A stretch of 64,000 nucleotides of DNA from Roseihalotalea indica. Lineage in GTDB: Bacteria; Bacteroidota; Bacteroidia; Cytophagales; Cyclobacteriaceae. Positions within the stretch are counted from its first letter, which is position 1. Every line of letters starts with the position of its first letter. Below are positions 1 through 8,759 of this stretch, one piece after another. The stretch lies in NCBI RefSeq assembly GCF_022458895.1, contig NZ_JAINFL010000001.1:930001-994000 (forward strand). The letters run 5' to 3'. A program made the translations under genes and the position numbers. The notes beneath the pieces were generated by a model. That model searched no databases, had not been told where the DNA came from, and saw only the letters and a program-made list of their open reading frames with translations.

Positions 1-157
1 TTGTTTTAATGATATTAATAGTGAGTTTTCAAGTTAGTGTTCTAAACCTTTTTCTGCAAAGAAATTACTTCTGCTAATAGCAAATATGTAGCACTTCAAT
101 CTCTTTCTTCTTCATTCCAACCAACGAATAGATATTTCACTCTATACATAATAAAGC

Positions 158-547
158 ATGAATAATGAGATGAAACGTTTACTTACAATTTCATTGGCAG
201 TACTCTTTTGTATGATAGCCCAAAGCTGTCAGGAGGATGAAATCATTCGTGATCTTGATCGTGAGTTTCCTGAAAATGCTGAGATTATTTCATTAGCACC
301 AGGTGAAGCATACTTTTACAAATTTCAAGCTATTCCATTTGAGGGAGGTTTTTCTATTGAGGAAGCTCCATTATGGGCAGAAATTAGTGAGTTTAATATT
401 CAAGATGGGAAGCTTGGTTATCTGTACAAACCTGAAAAAAGCTTTGTGGGAAACGACTGGGTAGAGCTAGCCATGTGTGTAAGTGTCGGCGGACCGGAAT
501 GTAACAATGTACCATTTGTTACCTTAGGCTTTAAGGTAGGCCCTTAA
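158..547 (+). CDS. small lipoprotein, unknown function
   Basis: Encodes a 129-residue protein that I do not recognise. The N-terminus has a basic start, a hydrophobic stretch (about residues 8-20) and a lipobox ending AQSC with the acylated cysteine at residue 24, so it is probably an SPII lipoprotein. The rest is acidic and contains two cysteines near the end (CVSVGGPEC) that could form a disulfide outside the cytoplasm. The ATG at 170 (MKRLL) is an alternative start giving a more typical signal peptide. A 10-bp hairpin lies just downstream at 560-589. It stands alone, with no gene close by on the same strand. Confidence 0.75.
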   Translation: MNNEMKRLLTISLAVLFCMIAQSCQEDEIIRDLDREFPENAEIISLAPGEAYFYKFQAIPFEGGFSIEEAPLWAEISEFNIQDGKLGYLYKPEKSFVGNDWVELAMCVSVGGPECNNVPFVTLGFKVGP

Positions 548-559
548 AAAAAGCTTCTT

Positions 560-589
560 GCTCAGAGTCACTTGAAAAGGACTCTGAGC
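560..589. repeat. palindromic extragenic repeat, short class (copy A)
   Basis: Arms GCTCAGAGTC (560-569) and GACTCTGAGC (580-589) pair perfectly over 10 bp. The reverse complement matches copies B and D in both arms and loop (CTCAGAGTCCTYTTCRAGTG type). It may act as a terminator for the upstream lipoprotein, but no T-run follows. Confidence 0.8.
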
Positions 590-724
590 ATTACAGATGA
601 TAGAAAGTGATTTTGAATCAATCTTTGCTTATTAAACTGATTGTGTCAGATTTTGGTCACTCAGTAAAGAATGTTTCGTCTAGTTCAGTAAGCCGATAAA
701 CAGGATGAAAAGACATTGTTGCGA

Positions 725-805
725 CACTCAGAGTCCTCTGGCGAGTGACTCTGAGGAGGGTAAGGATCGCCTGAGAGTAGTCAGCGCCCGATGACTTTGA
801 GGAAA
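725..805. repeat. palindromic extragenic repeat, composite copy B
   Basis: CTCAGAGTC (727-735) pairs with GACTCTGAG (747-755) over 9 bp. After about 20 nt comes a second partial unit (780-803, containing AGCGCCCGATGACTTTGAGG) that matches the right half of the long-class copy C at 1532-1579. This looks like a short-class copy followed by half of a long-class copy. Confidence 0.75.
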
Positions 806-894
806 ATTATGTGACCAAACGTACTTTTAGTTTATATAGATCTGGCAATGCCTTATAGCTTTTGTTGGGTGTTAGTTACCTTGTTGCTCCATCT

Positions 895-1257
895 TTATTC
901 AAAAATTTCAATTTTCTCAGACTTTTTCAGTCGATCCTTGGTGGGAAATTCTCCAATTAGGTCTTCTAGGACAATCACTGTGTCAGATACCTCCCAAACA
1001 ACGTAGTGGGCATAACTAGGCTTATCGTTTTGTTCGATTTCCTTTCCATCAGGGCCATAGGCTACTAACCCCGGCTGCATTTCAAATTGAATAGAAAGTG
1101 TGTCATTTTGTATTCTCCATTCTTTCATTAGCAATGACATATAAGGGGCCATTCCAACTTTATTGTCGACGCTAATTACAGGTCCAAAAACACCAGTCCG
1201 GTCTTCATGAAACTCCATATACCACCCCCGTACCTGGCCATTATTTACTGGTTTCAT
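895..1257 (-). CDS. lipocalin-like lipoprotein with broken signal peptide frame
   Basis: The frame encodes 120 residues with a small beta-rich pattern like lipocalin-type lipoproteins (opening with a G-N-W-x-K-P-type segment), function unknown. The frame stays open upstream of the ATG at 1257 and reads KILSLPFFLLLIAC followed by TENTSPLHEGEKNLVGNW, a lipoprotein signal with lipobox LIAC, but has no in-frame ATG, GTG or TTG. An ATG at 1370 lies in another frame. Adding one A to the four-A run (minus strand, 1350-1353) joins them to give MTSSLIKILSLPFFLLLIAC. The gene is therefore probably 895-1370 with a one-base deletion, real or from sequencing. Confidence 0.6.
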   Translation of the reverse strand: MKPVNNGQVRGWYMEFHEDRTGVFGPVISVDNKVGMAPYMSLLMKEWRIQNDTLSIQFEMQPGLVAYGPDGKEIEQNDKPSYAHYVVWEVSDTVIVLEDLIGEFPTKDRLKKSEKIEIFE

Positions 1258-1531
1258 CCAGTTTCCGACAAGATTTTTTTCACCTTCGTGAAGTGGTGAT
1301 GTATTTTCGGTGCAAGCTATGAGTAAAAGAAAAAAAGGGAGAGAAAGTATTTTATCAAACTCGATGTCATTATGTTGAAGGCAGATATTTCAAAAGAATT
1401 AAAGAGTCGAGGTTAACTGATTCTAAAGTCTTATTGACCTTAATGTCAATGACTGTTGTTTTCTCCTTCAATTTCGTTTTGATAAACGTCATTGTCGGTT
1501 TATTCATCAACTGTTTTAAGAGTTCTCACGA

Positions 1532-1579
1532 CACTCAGAATCCTCTTTGAGCGGCCGGCGCCCGGTGATTCTGAGGAAG
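1532..1579 (+). repeat. palindromic extragenic repeat, long class (copy C)
   Basis: CTCAGAATC (1534-1542) pairs with GATTCTGAG (1567-1575). The centre is GC-rich and contains CGGCCGGCGCCCGG. It aligns with copy E (13034-13080, opposite strand) over about 47 nt with a one-base gap and roughly seven or eight differences. Confidence 0.85.
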
Positions 1580-1664
1580 ATAGAATACTACAAATCCTTT
1601 GTTATAGTATTCTAATCATTATCTAAATATAGGCCGCATTATTGTTATAATAGGTGCTAAGATC

Positions 1665-2657
1665 TTATTTAGCTCCTTTTCTCAATTGATAAATGTGATA
1701 AGTATTAATGGCTCCATTTTCTCCACCTGACATTCCAGTAAGTGTTACGATTCTCCCATCAGCAGAATCCACAAATAGATAATTGTATAATTCTTTAGCT
1801 CCACTTTCAGCTCCTGCAGGAATAATCATCGGATAGATAAATCCCTGAGTATGATTGATCGCAATATTTTCTACTTTTGAAGAATCAACAATTTCTAATG
1901 GGTATTGATAGTACTTGTCAAGTTTACCCTTTTCTATCTGCTTCCTTAAAGGCTTGCCAATGATTTGATCGTATAGTAAAGCGGTTTTTTTGCTAATATC
2001 TTTACTTCTTATTTTCGCTGCCTTTTTAAGATCACCAATTCTGGCAATATCCTGCTTTATACAATCTACAATTTGATTTCGTAAATGTTGTACCATAAAG
2101 TTTACGCCTACACGAGGAAGGCCAATTTCAGGTATGTACGAGAAAGCAATTTCTTTTTTTGGTTCCCCACCCCAAATTAATTGTAAGGCAAAAGTACCAT
2201 CTTCCATAGTGTAGGAGCTACTTCTATGATCGTAATTACCCACATAGCCAGGAACGTTTTTTAGCGCTGGATTCTTAGCAATGGGGTTAACATTCATTAT
2301 ATAGTCTGCTCGCTTACTCATCTTCATGATACAGTAAGTAGGGTCTCTCCTTTCCTCAATATCTTTAATTTGGGTACTCGTAAGGATTCTTACATCTTTA
2401 CTAATATTCCATTCTCTTTGAATGGCTTCCTCTAGATATTTATTAAATTGAGCAATTTCTGAACGATATTTATTTAATTCATCTGGCTTTTTATTAGCCA
2501 AATATTCAATCGTTTCATTGTCTTCTTCTACCAGAGCAACCCCTAAGATACATTCACTCACTTGAAGAGCAAGTTCTTTATCAACTGGTGTAAATTGAGC
2601 TTTTGCTTGAATGGCCACTAGCAGCACTATTATTACACTAATATACTGTCTAATCAT
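1665..2657 (-). CDS. exported protein, unknown function
   Basis: Encodes 330 residues. Residues 1-20 form a signal peptide (hydrophobic VIIVLLVAI, cleavage after QAKA), so the product is exported. The mature part is hydrophilic and rich in charged helices (residues 30-110), then becomes more beta-rich with a GYVGNYDHRSSSYT segment and a C-terminal region containing GFIYPMIIPAGAESGAKELY and LTGMSGGENG. I do not recognise a family. No same-strand neighbour is close: the next gene (ogt, ending at 2831) is 170 bp upstream. Confidence 0.75.
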   Translation of the reverse strand: MIRQYISVIIVLLVAIQAKAQFTPVDKELALQVSECILGVALVEEDNETIEYLANKKPDELNKYRSEIAQFNKYLEEAIQREWNISKDVRILTSTQIKDIEERRDPTYCIMKMSKRADYIMNVNPIAKNPALKNVPGYVGNYDHRSSSYTMEDGTFALQLIWGGEPKKEIAFSYIPEIGLPRVGVNFMVQHLRNQIVDCIKQDIARIGDLKKAAKIRSKDISKKTALLYDQIIGKPLRKQIEKGKLDKYYQYPLEIVDSSKVENIAINHTQGFIYPMIIPAGAESGAKELYNYLFVDSADGRIVTLTGMSGGENGAINTYHIYQLRKGAK

Positions 2658-2830
2658 TTTCTCCTGGATTTTATTACGTAATATTAGCCTGTAAAATAGC
2701 TAACACTTCAACTAACATTAGTTTTAAGTGCAGGGAATTACTTACTACGTATGATTAGAGAGTTATCTTCACTTTTTTATGATGCCCTATGGACTGACCA
2801 CCTTATTCTTTTAAATATGAAACAGCCAAG

Positions 2831-3337
2831 CTACTCAAACAAGCTAAGTACGCCGTGGGCAGTCCGCTGTTCGTGGTTGAGTAGCCACTTTTTGCGCCAT
2901 AGGCCGCCGTTGTAGCCGGTAAGATAGCCGTCGGCTCCTATAATGCGGTGGCAGGGAACGATGATGGCGATCTGGTTCTTTCCATTGGCCAGGCCTACGG
3001 CCCGGGAGCTCTTGTCATTCTGAAGCTGCCGGGCTATTGCCCCGTAGGAAGTAGTTTTTCCGAAAGGGATTTTCTGCAGGGCATTCCAGACCGAATGTTG
3101 AAAGGGAGTACCTTCCTGCTGAAGGGGTAGGCTGAAGGTGCGCCGCCATCCGGCAAAGTATTCATCCAGATGGGTGGCGCAGCGTCGTAACAGGGCGGGG
3201 GCTTCGGCGGGTTTAATGGCTTCTTCGGCCAGGGTAGGGTTGATGTCGGCGTACCGTACTCCCGTAATAAATTTGTCGTTACCGCGGATCAGCAGATCGC
3301 CTAACGGAGACGGATGGGAAATGGTATAGATACGCAT
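2831..3337 (-). CDS. ogt: methylated-DNA--protein-cysteine S-methyltransferase
   Basis: A 168-residue suicide DNA repair enzyme that moves the alkyl group from O6-alkylguanine to its own cysteine. The active-site motif IIVPCHRII is at residues 125-133 with acceptor Cys129. The helix-turn-helix part with FGKTTSYGAIA (about 92-102) and SRAVGLANGKN (111-121) fits the family, as does the normal length. It has no N-terminal Ada regulatory domain. Its start lies 9 bp downstream of the stop of the TIM-barrel gene at 3347, so the two are likely co-transcribed. Confidence 0.95.
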   Translation of the reverse strand: MRIYTISHPSPLGDLLIRGNDKFITGVRYADINPTLAEEAIKPAEAPALLRRCATHLDEYFAGWRRTFSLPLQQEGTPFQHSVWNALQKIPFGKTTSYGAIARQLQNDKSSRAVGLANGKNQIAIIVPCHRIIGADGYLTGYNGGLWRKKWLLNHEQRTAHGVLSLFE

Positions 3338-3346
3338 AACATAGCA

Positions 3347-4174
3347 TCAGACGTGCTGCTGATAGGCATCAACGATCATCTTCAGAAACTCCGACTGATC
3401 CATGCCCCAGTAGCGATTGGAGAAGATTTCTACTTCAATAAAACCTTCGAAACCGGCTTCTTCTACCCAGCCCCGTATTTCAGGCACATTGATGGCGCCT
3501 TCGCCCATCAGGCCTCGGTCCAGCAGAAAATCTTCGGTAGGTACGCGCCAGTCGCATACGTGGAAGGCAGAAAGGTTACCGTTACGGCCGCAACGCATGA
3601 TCTCGGATTGCAAGGTGTCATCCCACCAAAGGTGATACACATCTACTGCAATGCCCACCCAGGGTGAGTCAATCATCTCGGCAATGTCGTTGGCCTGTGC
3701 CAGGGTATTTACTGCCGAGCGGTCACCGGCATACATGGGGTGCAATGGCTCAATAGTGACTTGCACCTTATTGGCTTCGGCATGGGGTAGGATGGCTTCA
3801 ATCCCTTCTCGGATCTGCTTACGGTTCGTAGCCAGCGATTGCCCGGCATCAGCTCCGCAGACCAGTACCACGGTGGGAGCGCCCAGAGCGGCCGCTTCGT
3901 CAATGGCTTTTTTGTTCTCGTCGATAGCGGCTTGCCTTTTTTCAGCGCTGGTAGACGGGAAGAAGCCGCCCCGGCAGAGAGAAACAATGCTTAGCCCGTA
4001 ATTTCTTAGCCGGTCGCCAGTTTGTGCAATATTGCGGCCATCCAGGGCATCGCGCCATACGGTGATACCCTGCACACCCGCTTCGGCAAAGCGCTCGGAG
4101 GATTCTTCAATGCTCCAAGGCTTGGTGGTGATCGTATGAATACAGAGTTGAGAAAGGTCTTTTAAAGGAGTCAT
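3347..4174 (-). CDS. sugar phosphate isomerase/epimerase family protein (TIM barrel)
   Basis: A 275-residue cytosolic protein of the xylose isomerase-like/AP endonuclease 2 TIM-barrel superfamily. Likely metal ligands are Glu in VTIEPLHPMY, Asp and His in VGIAVDVYHLWWDD, His in LSAFHVCDW and Glu in IEVEIFSN, spaced as in sugar epimerases and hydroxypyruvate isomerase-like enzymes. The substrate cannot be read from the sequence. It precedes ogt by 9 bp on the same strand. The ATG at 4174 is the first in the frame and gives a standard length. Confidence 0.9.
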   Translation of the reverse strand: MTPLKDLSQLCIHTITTKPWSIEESSERFAEAGVQGITVWRDALDGRNIAQTGDRLRNYGLSIVSLCRGGFFPSTSAEKRQAAIDENKKAIDEAAALGAPTVVLVCGADAGQSLATNRKQIREGIEAILPHAEANKVQVTIEPLHPMYAGDRSAVNTLAQANDIAEMIDSPWVGIAVDVYHLWWDDTLQSEIMRCGRNGNLSAFHVCDWRVPTEDFLLDRGLMGEGAINVPEIRGWVEEAGFEGFIEVEIFSNRYWGMDQSEFLKMIVDAYQQHV

Positions 4175-4253
4175 AGGTTGAATAAACTAATGGACTCCAA
4201 AAGTACAAAAGGAAACGACTTCCTCCAGTATCCTACTCGAGTTTTCTCGACGC

Positions 4254-5372
4254 CTACGAAAGCGTAGCCGCGGGAGTGCGAGCCGGAGTAGCAGTTAACT
4301 CACCCAGGTTTTTCATCATTCTAACGTGTGACCGAAGTGCATCGCCAAAAGTGATCTTCTCGTGATAGGGTAAATTGAATTCTTTAGCAGTCTGCTCAAC
4401 AATCGGCGAGATCTGTTCATAGTGAATATGGCAGATATTAGGGAACAGATGGTGCTCTATCTGAAAGTTAAGCCCGCCTACATACCAGTTCAGCAGGCGA
4501 TTTTTTCGAGCAAAGTTAGCGGTTGTTTCCAGCTGATGGACGGCCCACGCTGCTTCAATGTTTCCTTCTTCGTTTAGCAGGGGTTGTTCCACCTCTTCTA
4601 CAATATGCGCCATCTGAAAGATCATAGTGAGAATATATCCCGCAGTAAGGTGCATGGCTACAATCCCAATGAGTACCTGCCACCATACCAAAGGAGTGAT
4701 CATGATGGGAAGAGCTACCGTAAAGAATAAGTAAAGTGCTTTGGTCACGATTAGCTTGCCTAATTCAAGCGCAAAACTGGACTTTTGTCGCTTAACCATG
4801 CCGGTTTTATTATAGTTAAGCAATTTGATTAAATCGCTAATGATAAAAAACAGGGTATTGAAGCCGTACAGAAAAAATACGTACAGATGCTGATAACGGT
4901 GAATCCACTGAAGAGGGGCGTGTTTACACAATCGAATGACAAGTTTTGTGCGAATATCATCGTCCAGGCCATGAATATTAGTATAGGTATGATGTAGCAC
5001 ATTGTGCTGAATTTTCCAGACAATTGGGTTAGCACCAATAAAATAAGTCAGGTAACCAACCCATTTATTTACCGTAGGATTACGAGAATAAGAACCATGA
5101 AGGGCATCATGCATTATGCACATGCCAATACCAGCTTTACCTACTCCCATTAGAACGGCAAAAGGTAATAACCACCAGGCGCTTACAGGCAGGGTAAGAA
5201 TAGCGGCATAAGAACCCAGGTACAATACCATTAGTGCAACGGTTTTTTGTATCATGGCGCGGTTGCCGTAGCGGGAAATGTCGTTCTCTTTAAAATATTG
5301 ATTAACGCGCTTTCGTAGCGTAGGGAAAAATGTTGATTGGTCGGCATCAACAAACCGAGTCTGGTAGTTCAT
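4254..5372 (-). CDS. membrane fatty-acid desaturase
   Basis: A 372-residue integral membrane di-iron desaturase of the acyl-lipid/linoleoyl-CoA desaturase type. The three histidine boxes are present: HDALH (residues 88-92), HNVLHH (123-128) and QIEHH (304-308). The Gln-initiated third box is typical of front-end-like desaturases, though no cytochrome b5 domain is fused. Hydrophobic segments lie near 45-80, 165-185, 215-250. It introduces a double bond into membrane acyl chains, with electrons from a partner not encoded nearby. A perfect palindrome at 5492-5512, 120 bp upstream, suggests control by a dimeric repressor. Confidence 0.93.
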   Translation of the reverse strand: MNYQTRFVDADQSTFFPTLRKRVNQYFKENDISRYGNRAMIQKTVALMVLYLGSYAAILTLPVSAWWLLPFAVLMGVGKAGIGMCIMHDALHGSYSRNPTVNKWVGYLTYFIGANPIVWKIQHNVLHHTYTNIHGLDDDIRTKLVIRLCKHAPLQWIHRYQHLYVFFLYGFNTLFFIISDLIKLLNYNKTGMVKRQKSSFALELGKLIVTKALYLFFTVALPIMITPLVWWQVLIGIVAMHLTAGYILTMIFQMAHIVEEVEQPLLNEEGNIEAAWAVHQLETTANFARKNRLLNWYVGGLNFQIEHHLFPNICHIHYEQISPIVEQTAKEFNLPYHEKITFGDALRSHVRMMKNLGELTATPARTPAATLS

Positions 5373-5491
5373 ACGATAGTTGGTAAATAATGATTGACTT
5401 TATGCACAATCAAGAAAGATGGGCCTAACAAATTAGAGCAGGAAGCTCTGTCTGGAGGGCAAAAATTCTTAGTGCCTGTATCTAATTTATA

Positions 5492-5512
5492 AACGTTCTA
5501 ATATAGAACGTT
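5492..5512. promoter_or_regulatory. perfect 21-bp palindrome, candidate operator for the desaturase gene
   Basis: AACGTTCTA, spacer ATA, TAGAACGTT: 9-bp arms with no mismatch, about 120 bp upstream of the desaturase start (minus strand). Size and symmetry fit a TetR-like dimer site. The regulator is not in the window. Confidence 0.6.
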
Positions 5513-5578
5513 ACTTCGTTACTACATATTGTTGGATAAGATTGTTCAAACTGGGGGGAAGATAATGCAAATTATTTG

Positions 5579-5947
5579 CTAATCAATATATTCTTCCTTC
5601 TTGACCAACGTAAAATACTTCTCATCAGAAATAATGTAGCCCTGATCGTAGCAAAAATAGTAGGTAGTACCACTCTTGGTCTGATAGATGTTGGTATAAT
5701 AGTTAAAATTGAAACCTTTTCGCGCCAACACATCCCGGCGCACCCGAGCTTTCCCGTCTGGATTAAGCTCGGCCAGTATGCGTCGGTTCTTGCGTAGGGC
5801 ATTGTTGATATTGCGCATGAGCTTGTTGGCATCGCTATTCATACGGTTATGGTAACTGTTGCGACACTGGTCCGAGCAAAACTTCTGGTCCATTCGCCCG
5901 CGTAGGGGAGTGTCGCATTCCAGGCACGTTCGCTCTTCTGTACTCAT
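5579..5947 (-). CDS. small zinc-ribbon protein
   Basis: Starting at the ATG at 5947, this encodes 122 residues beginning MSTEERTCLECD. Four cysteines in two pairs, CLEC then CSDQC about 17 residues later, form a zinc ribbon; after it comes a basic helical stretch rich in Arg/Lys/Asn and a beta-rich end. Role unknown; binding to nucleic acid is possible. Its ATG overlaps the stop of the alpha/beta hydrolase by four bases (ATGA), so translation is coupled. The frame is open further upstream to 6151, but that extension lies inside the hydrolase gene and is not credible. Confidence 0.8.
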   Translation of the reverse strand: MSTEERTCLECDTPLRGRMDQKFCSDQCRNSYHNRMNSDANKLMRNINNALRKNRRILAELNPDGKARVRRDVLARKGFNFNYYTNIYQTKSGTTYYFCYDQGYIISDEKYFTLVKKEEYID

Positions 5948-6600
5948 GAGGTTATTAAGGTTAAATGATGTTGTAATATCGGGTTGAGAATACGGGCGTG
6001 AGTCACAATCATAAAATGCCCACCACCTTTTACCGGAATATAGTTTTGCAGATAATGAACGGGAAAAACCCGGTCGTGTGTTCCATGCAGGTGAACGGTA
6101 GGAGCCGAGGTGTGACTGCCCCGCCATTGTAAAGTCGCTCCAATGGCCCACTGGGCAAATACCTCATCCGTATCATTAATAATGTTCCGCAGCAAACCTT
6201 TCTGCCGGTCCGACACCGCATCGAACCAGTAAGGGGCCAGCCGAATGGCTATTGGTTTAAGCCATTTTAACGGTAACGCTCGATATATGTGGGCTTTTTT
6301 AACAAAACGTAATGCTGGGCTCAGCTCCCTGGGATTTTTTATGCTGGAAATCAGTATAAGTTGAGCACAGGGGATAAGCTCTGCTATCACCTGCGCCACA
6401 ATGCCGCCAAACGATAAGCCGACTAGGGTTACGGGTTGGCTGGTGTCTATTTGATCTATCAGTCGGTGAGCGTATTGTCTGAGTGGCTCCTTAGGCTTGG
6501 GAGGGATCCAACGGATAAACCGCTTTTCCACCCCCGGCAGTTTAATGTATCGGAAAGCCCGTTCGTCGGCTCCTAACCCGCTGATGAAATAGACTGTCAT
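5944..6600 (-). CDS. alpha/beta hydrolase
   Basis: A 218-residue cytosolic hydrolase of the alpha/beta fold. It opens with VYFISGLGADERAF, the strand plus oxyanion-hole loop; the nucleophile elbow is GLSFGG (Ser near residue 63). The acid is probably the Asp in HGTHDRVFP and the catalytic His is in KGGGHFMI. Substrate unknown. It sits between the MBL-fold gene (stop 3 bp upstream of this ATG) and the zinc-ribbon gene (4-bp overlap), giving a compact three-gene minus-strand operon. Confidence 0.88.
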   Translation of the reverse strand: MTVYFISGLGADERAFRYIKLPGVEKRFIRWIPPKPKEPLRQYAHRLIDQIDTSQPVTLVGLSFGGIVAQVIAELIPCAQLILISSIKNPRELSPALRFVKKAHIYRALPLKWLKPIAIRLAPYWFDAVSDRQKGLLRNIINDTDEVFAQWAIGATLQWRGSHTSAPTVHLHGTHDRVFPVHYLQNYIPVKGGGHFMIVTHARILNPILQHHLTLITS

Positions 6601-6603
6601 GCA

Positions 6604-7368
6604 CTAGTTTTCGGGGTACCAGGCCCGCAGGCGTACCTCAATGTCTTCGTTTTCAGCATTGACCAGTTCTTTAAACTTCTCTACGTCGCTCAGCCCATCC
6701 GTACCTCGGTAATGATAAGGATACACCATCACTGGTTCAAATTCCAGCACCGCACTGGCCGCCTGATCCACGCTCATAGTATACGGAAGGTTCATGCAGA
6801 CAAACGCTACATCAATATCCTCCAGGGCTCGCATCTCTTCAATGTCCTCAGTATCTCCGGAAAGGTAAACGGTTTTATCGCCGAAAGTCAGCAGATAGCC
6901 ATTACCCCGCCCTTTGGTGTGTCGTGAGTCCGGGTCATTTTCGGGCAGATTATACATGGGTAAGGCTTCAATAGAAACCCCCAGTTGCTCGGTGCTTTCG
7001 CCATTGCCGATAATCACCAGTTGTTCTTGAAATGATTCTGGCAGTTGGTCGGCCACGGCCTGAGGTACGACCATCGGTACATCGGTGGTTTCTATGGCTT
7101 CCAGGGTTTTTACATCCATGTGGTCACCGTGAATGTCGGTGATTAAAATTAGGTCTGGGGCATCTATTCCAGCAAATGCTTCGGCTCCGCCGTAGGGGTC
7201 TACGTAGATGGTCTGGTCGTTCCAGGTAAACGCTACCGTGCCGTGCAGCACTGGCTGGATGGAGACCATGCCTTCGCTGGTCTCCAGTTGATCAGAAGAA
7301 GCTGACTGGGCCATGGTTGTGGCAGCTAACAGGCTAAGAAAAAAGGTGCATAGTAGGAATCGGTTCAT
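6604..7368 (-). CDS. MBL-fold metallohydrolase, exported
   Basis: From the ATG at 7368 this gives 254 residues with a signal peptide (MNRFLLCTFFLSLLAATTMAQ). The metallo-beta-lactamase fold is shown by the metal loop ITDIHGDHMD, by YLSGDTEDIEEM and by PYHYRG near the end, as in UlaG-like proteins. The usual first His of HxHxDH is Asp here (T-D-I-H-G-D-H). The reaction is unknown. The frame is open to 7419, but starting there would put 17 polar residues before the signal peptide. Confidence 0.87.
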   Translation of the reverse strand: MNRFLLCTFFLSLLAATTMAQSASSDQLETSEGMVSIQPVLHGTVAFTWNDQTIYVDPYGGAEAFAGIDAPDLILITDIHGDHMDVKTLEAIETTDVPMVVPQAVADQLPESFQEQLVIIGNGESTEQLGVSIEALPMYNLPENDPDSRHTKGRGNGYLLTFGDKTVYLSGDTEDIEEMRALEDIDVAFVCMNLPYTMSVDQAASAVLEFEPVMVYPYHYRGTDGLSDVEKFKELVNAENEDIEVRLRAWYPEN

Positions 7369-7613
7369 AGTGTTTGTAAATAATAAGATTTTAGAATAAG
7401 AATATTTTTGAGCTTCCATGACTTCATCACGAATTGCTCAACTAGTGTAACCATTTGTTCTAGAGCATTTGTTTGAATGAAGTTAATGACCGAAGCGAGC
7501 TGCTGGGCTGGGTTTGCTCACGGATTATGTTCTTGTTTCAATATTGTGTCTTCGAGAAATAAAAGAACAAGTTCATTTCTGCTAGACTTGGTATTGCATG
7601 ATATTAGTAGCAT

Positions 7614-8204
7614 TTATTTTTTATCAATTCTTCCGTCAGACATAACTTGGTAGACGGTGGTATTAGAACTAGTTTTCATTGTGCTATCAATACGATCTGT
7701 TCCATCTTCGTTTGCTTCCCAGATTTTTACCGTGTCAACGACACTAATTTTTCCAGCTTTATATAGAGTTAAATATTCAATCCCTTCATACAGCATATCA
7801 GTACCACTCTTTTGATAGAAACTAATTGAATCAATCTTTTTTCCTGATCTATCAAATGTTGTTAAATTAGGAGCAGGCCCATAATCACCAATTCCTACAT
7901 CCACAATTGCTATAATATTATTACTCTGATAAAAGATCCCCAATGGTTCTACTGTATATTGTGCTTTATACTTTTCAAATGCTTGTTTATCGTAGTTTTT
8001 CGATAACTCTGGTAGACTCTCTAAAGTATTATTAGTTAAAGGCAGCGGAATTTTATCCAGAGATTTAACATAGTTCTGAAATTCTGAATTAATTTCTGTT
8101 GGTTGGTTTTCAAGTTTCTGCTCTTCAGTTCCCTCATTATTCCTCTCATTCGTAGAGCAACTGATTATTAAAAAGCTTAACAAAACTGTAATTATTTTCT
8201 TCAT
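7614..8204 (-). CDS. lipoprotein, unknown function
   Basis: A 196-residue lipoprotein: MKKIITVLLSFLIISC gives a lipobox with the cysteine at residue 16, followed by a polar Asn/Glu-rich linker (to about 45). The mature domain is beta-rich (VEPLGIFYQ, IIAIVDVGIGDYGPAP, LTTFDRSGKKIDS) and resembles small outer-membrane-anchored proteins of Bacteroidota, but I cannot name a family. It is followed by a 409-bp interval from the MBL operon and has no obvious partner. Confidence 0.75.
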   Translation of the reverse strand: MKKIITVLLSFLIISCSTNERNNEGTEEQKLENQPTEINSEFQNYVKSLDKIPLPLTNNTLESLPELSKNYDKQAFEKYKAQYTVEPLGIFYQSNNIIAIVDVGIGDYGPAPNLTTFDRSGKKIDSISFYQKSGTDMLYEGIEYLTLYKAGKISVVDTVKIWEANEDGTDRIDSTMKTSSNTTVYQVMSDGRIDKK

Positions 8205-8354
8205 TATTTATTTAATTGCTGCTAATGGCCATTGCGAGGGCCGGTCATGTTTGCGTTTTTTATTCGCGTTTCATTATTAGACCTTGGGGCATAAAACCCT
8301 CAAAGTGATTATCACCCAAGGCTTGTGGCTGCATTTTGTTGCCAGACGGTTTCT

Positions 8355-8759
8355 TCATTTCTTTCGATGATTTATCCGAAGATAGTGATACAGATTTTCG
8401 TATTCCATCAAATCATCCTTATCCGTCACTTTAATTCTCTTTTGATCTTTAAAAGTCAATTTTATAGTTCTTTTCTGCTCACCACGATAAATGAAAAATT
8501 CTTCCGACCAATTGTCAATATTTTCAAGTTTGTAGTCTTTCGTCTTCCTACCTATCTGCTGAACTGTAAGTGATTTATCAGTTTTTGACAATCTGAATTT
8601 CTTATGTTTTACGAGAATCAGCAGAACCATGTAGAATCCAAAAATCCCAATTATTCCAAAAATTAAACCCAATTTAGGTTCCTGATCCTTAATTTCTAAT
8701 CCAATGTAAATCATGGATGTAGTAAAGAAAATCCAGAACCATATAAGTTTAATATTCAT
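8355..8759 (-). CDS. two-helix membrane protein, unknown function
   Basis: 134 residues. Two transmembrane helices (about residues 4-20 and 29-50) form a hairpin, followed by a cytosolic beta-rich domain reminiscent of PH-like membrane domains (basic HKKFRLSKTDKSLTVQQIG, then KLTFKDQKRIKVTDKDD). No family assignment is possible by eye. Located alone between a lipoprotein gene and ssb. Confidence 0.7.
   Translation of the reverse strand: MNIKLIWFWIFFTTSMIYIGLEIKDQEPKLGLIFGIIGIFGFYMVLLILVKHKKFRLSKTDKSLTVQQIGRKTKDYKLENIDNWSEEFFIYRGEQKRTIKLTFKDQKRIKVTDKDDLMEYENLYHYLRINHRKK

Larger units (their letters stand above)
548..894. other. gene-free spacer with two palindromic repeat units
   Basis: No reading frame here looks coding. 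The stretch holds repeat copy A (560-589) and the composite copy B (725-805). I see no promoter I can support. Confidence 0.6.
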
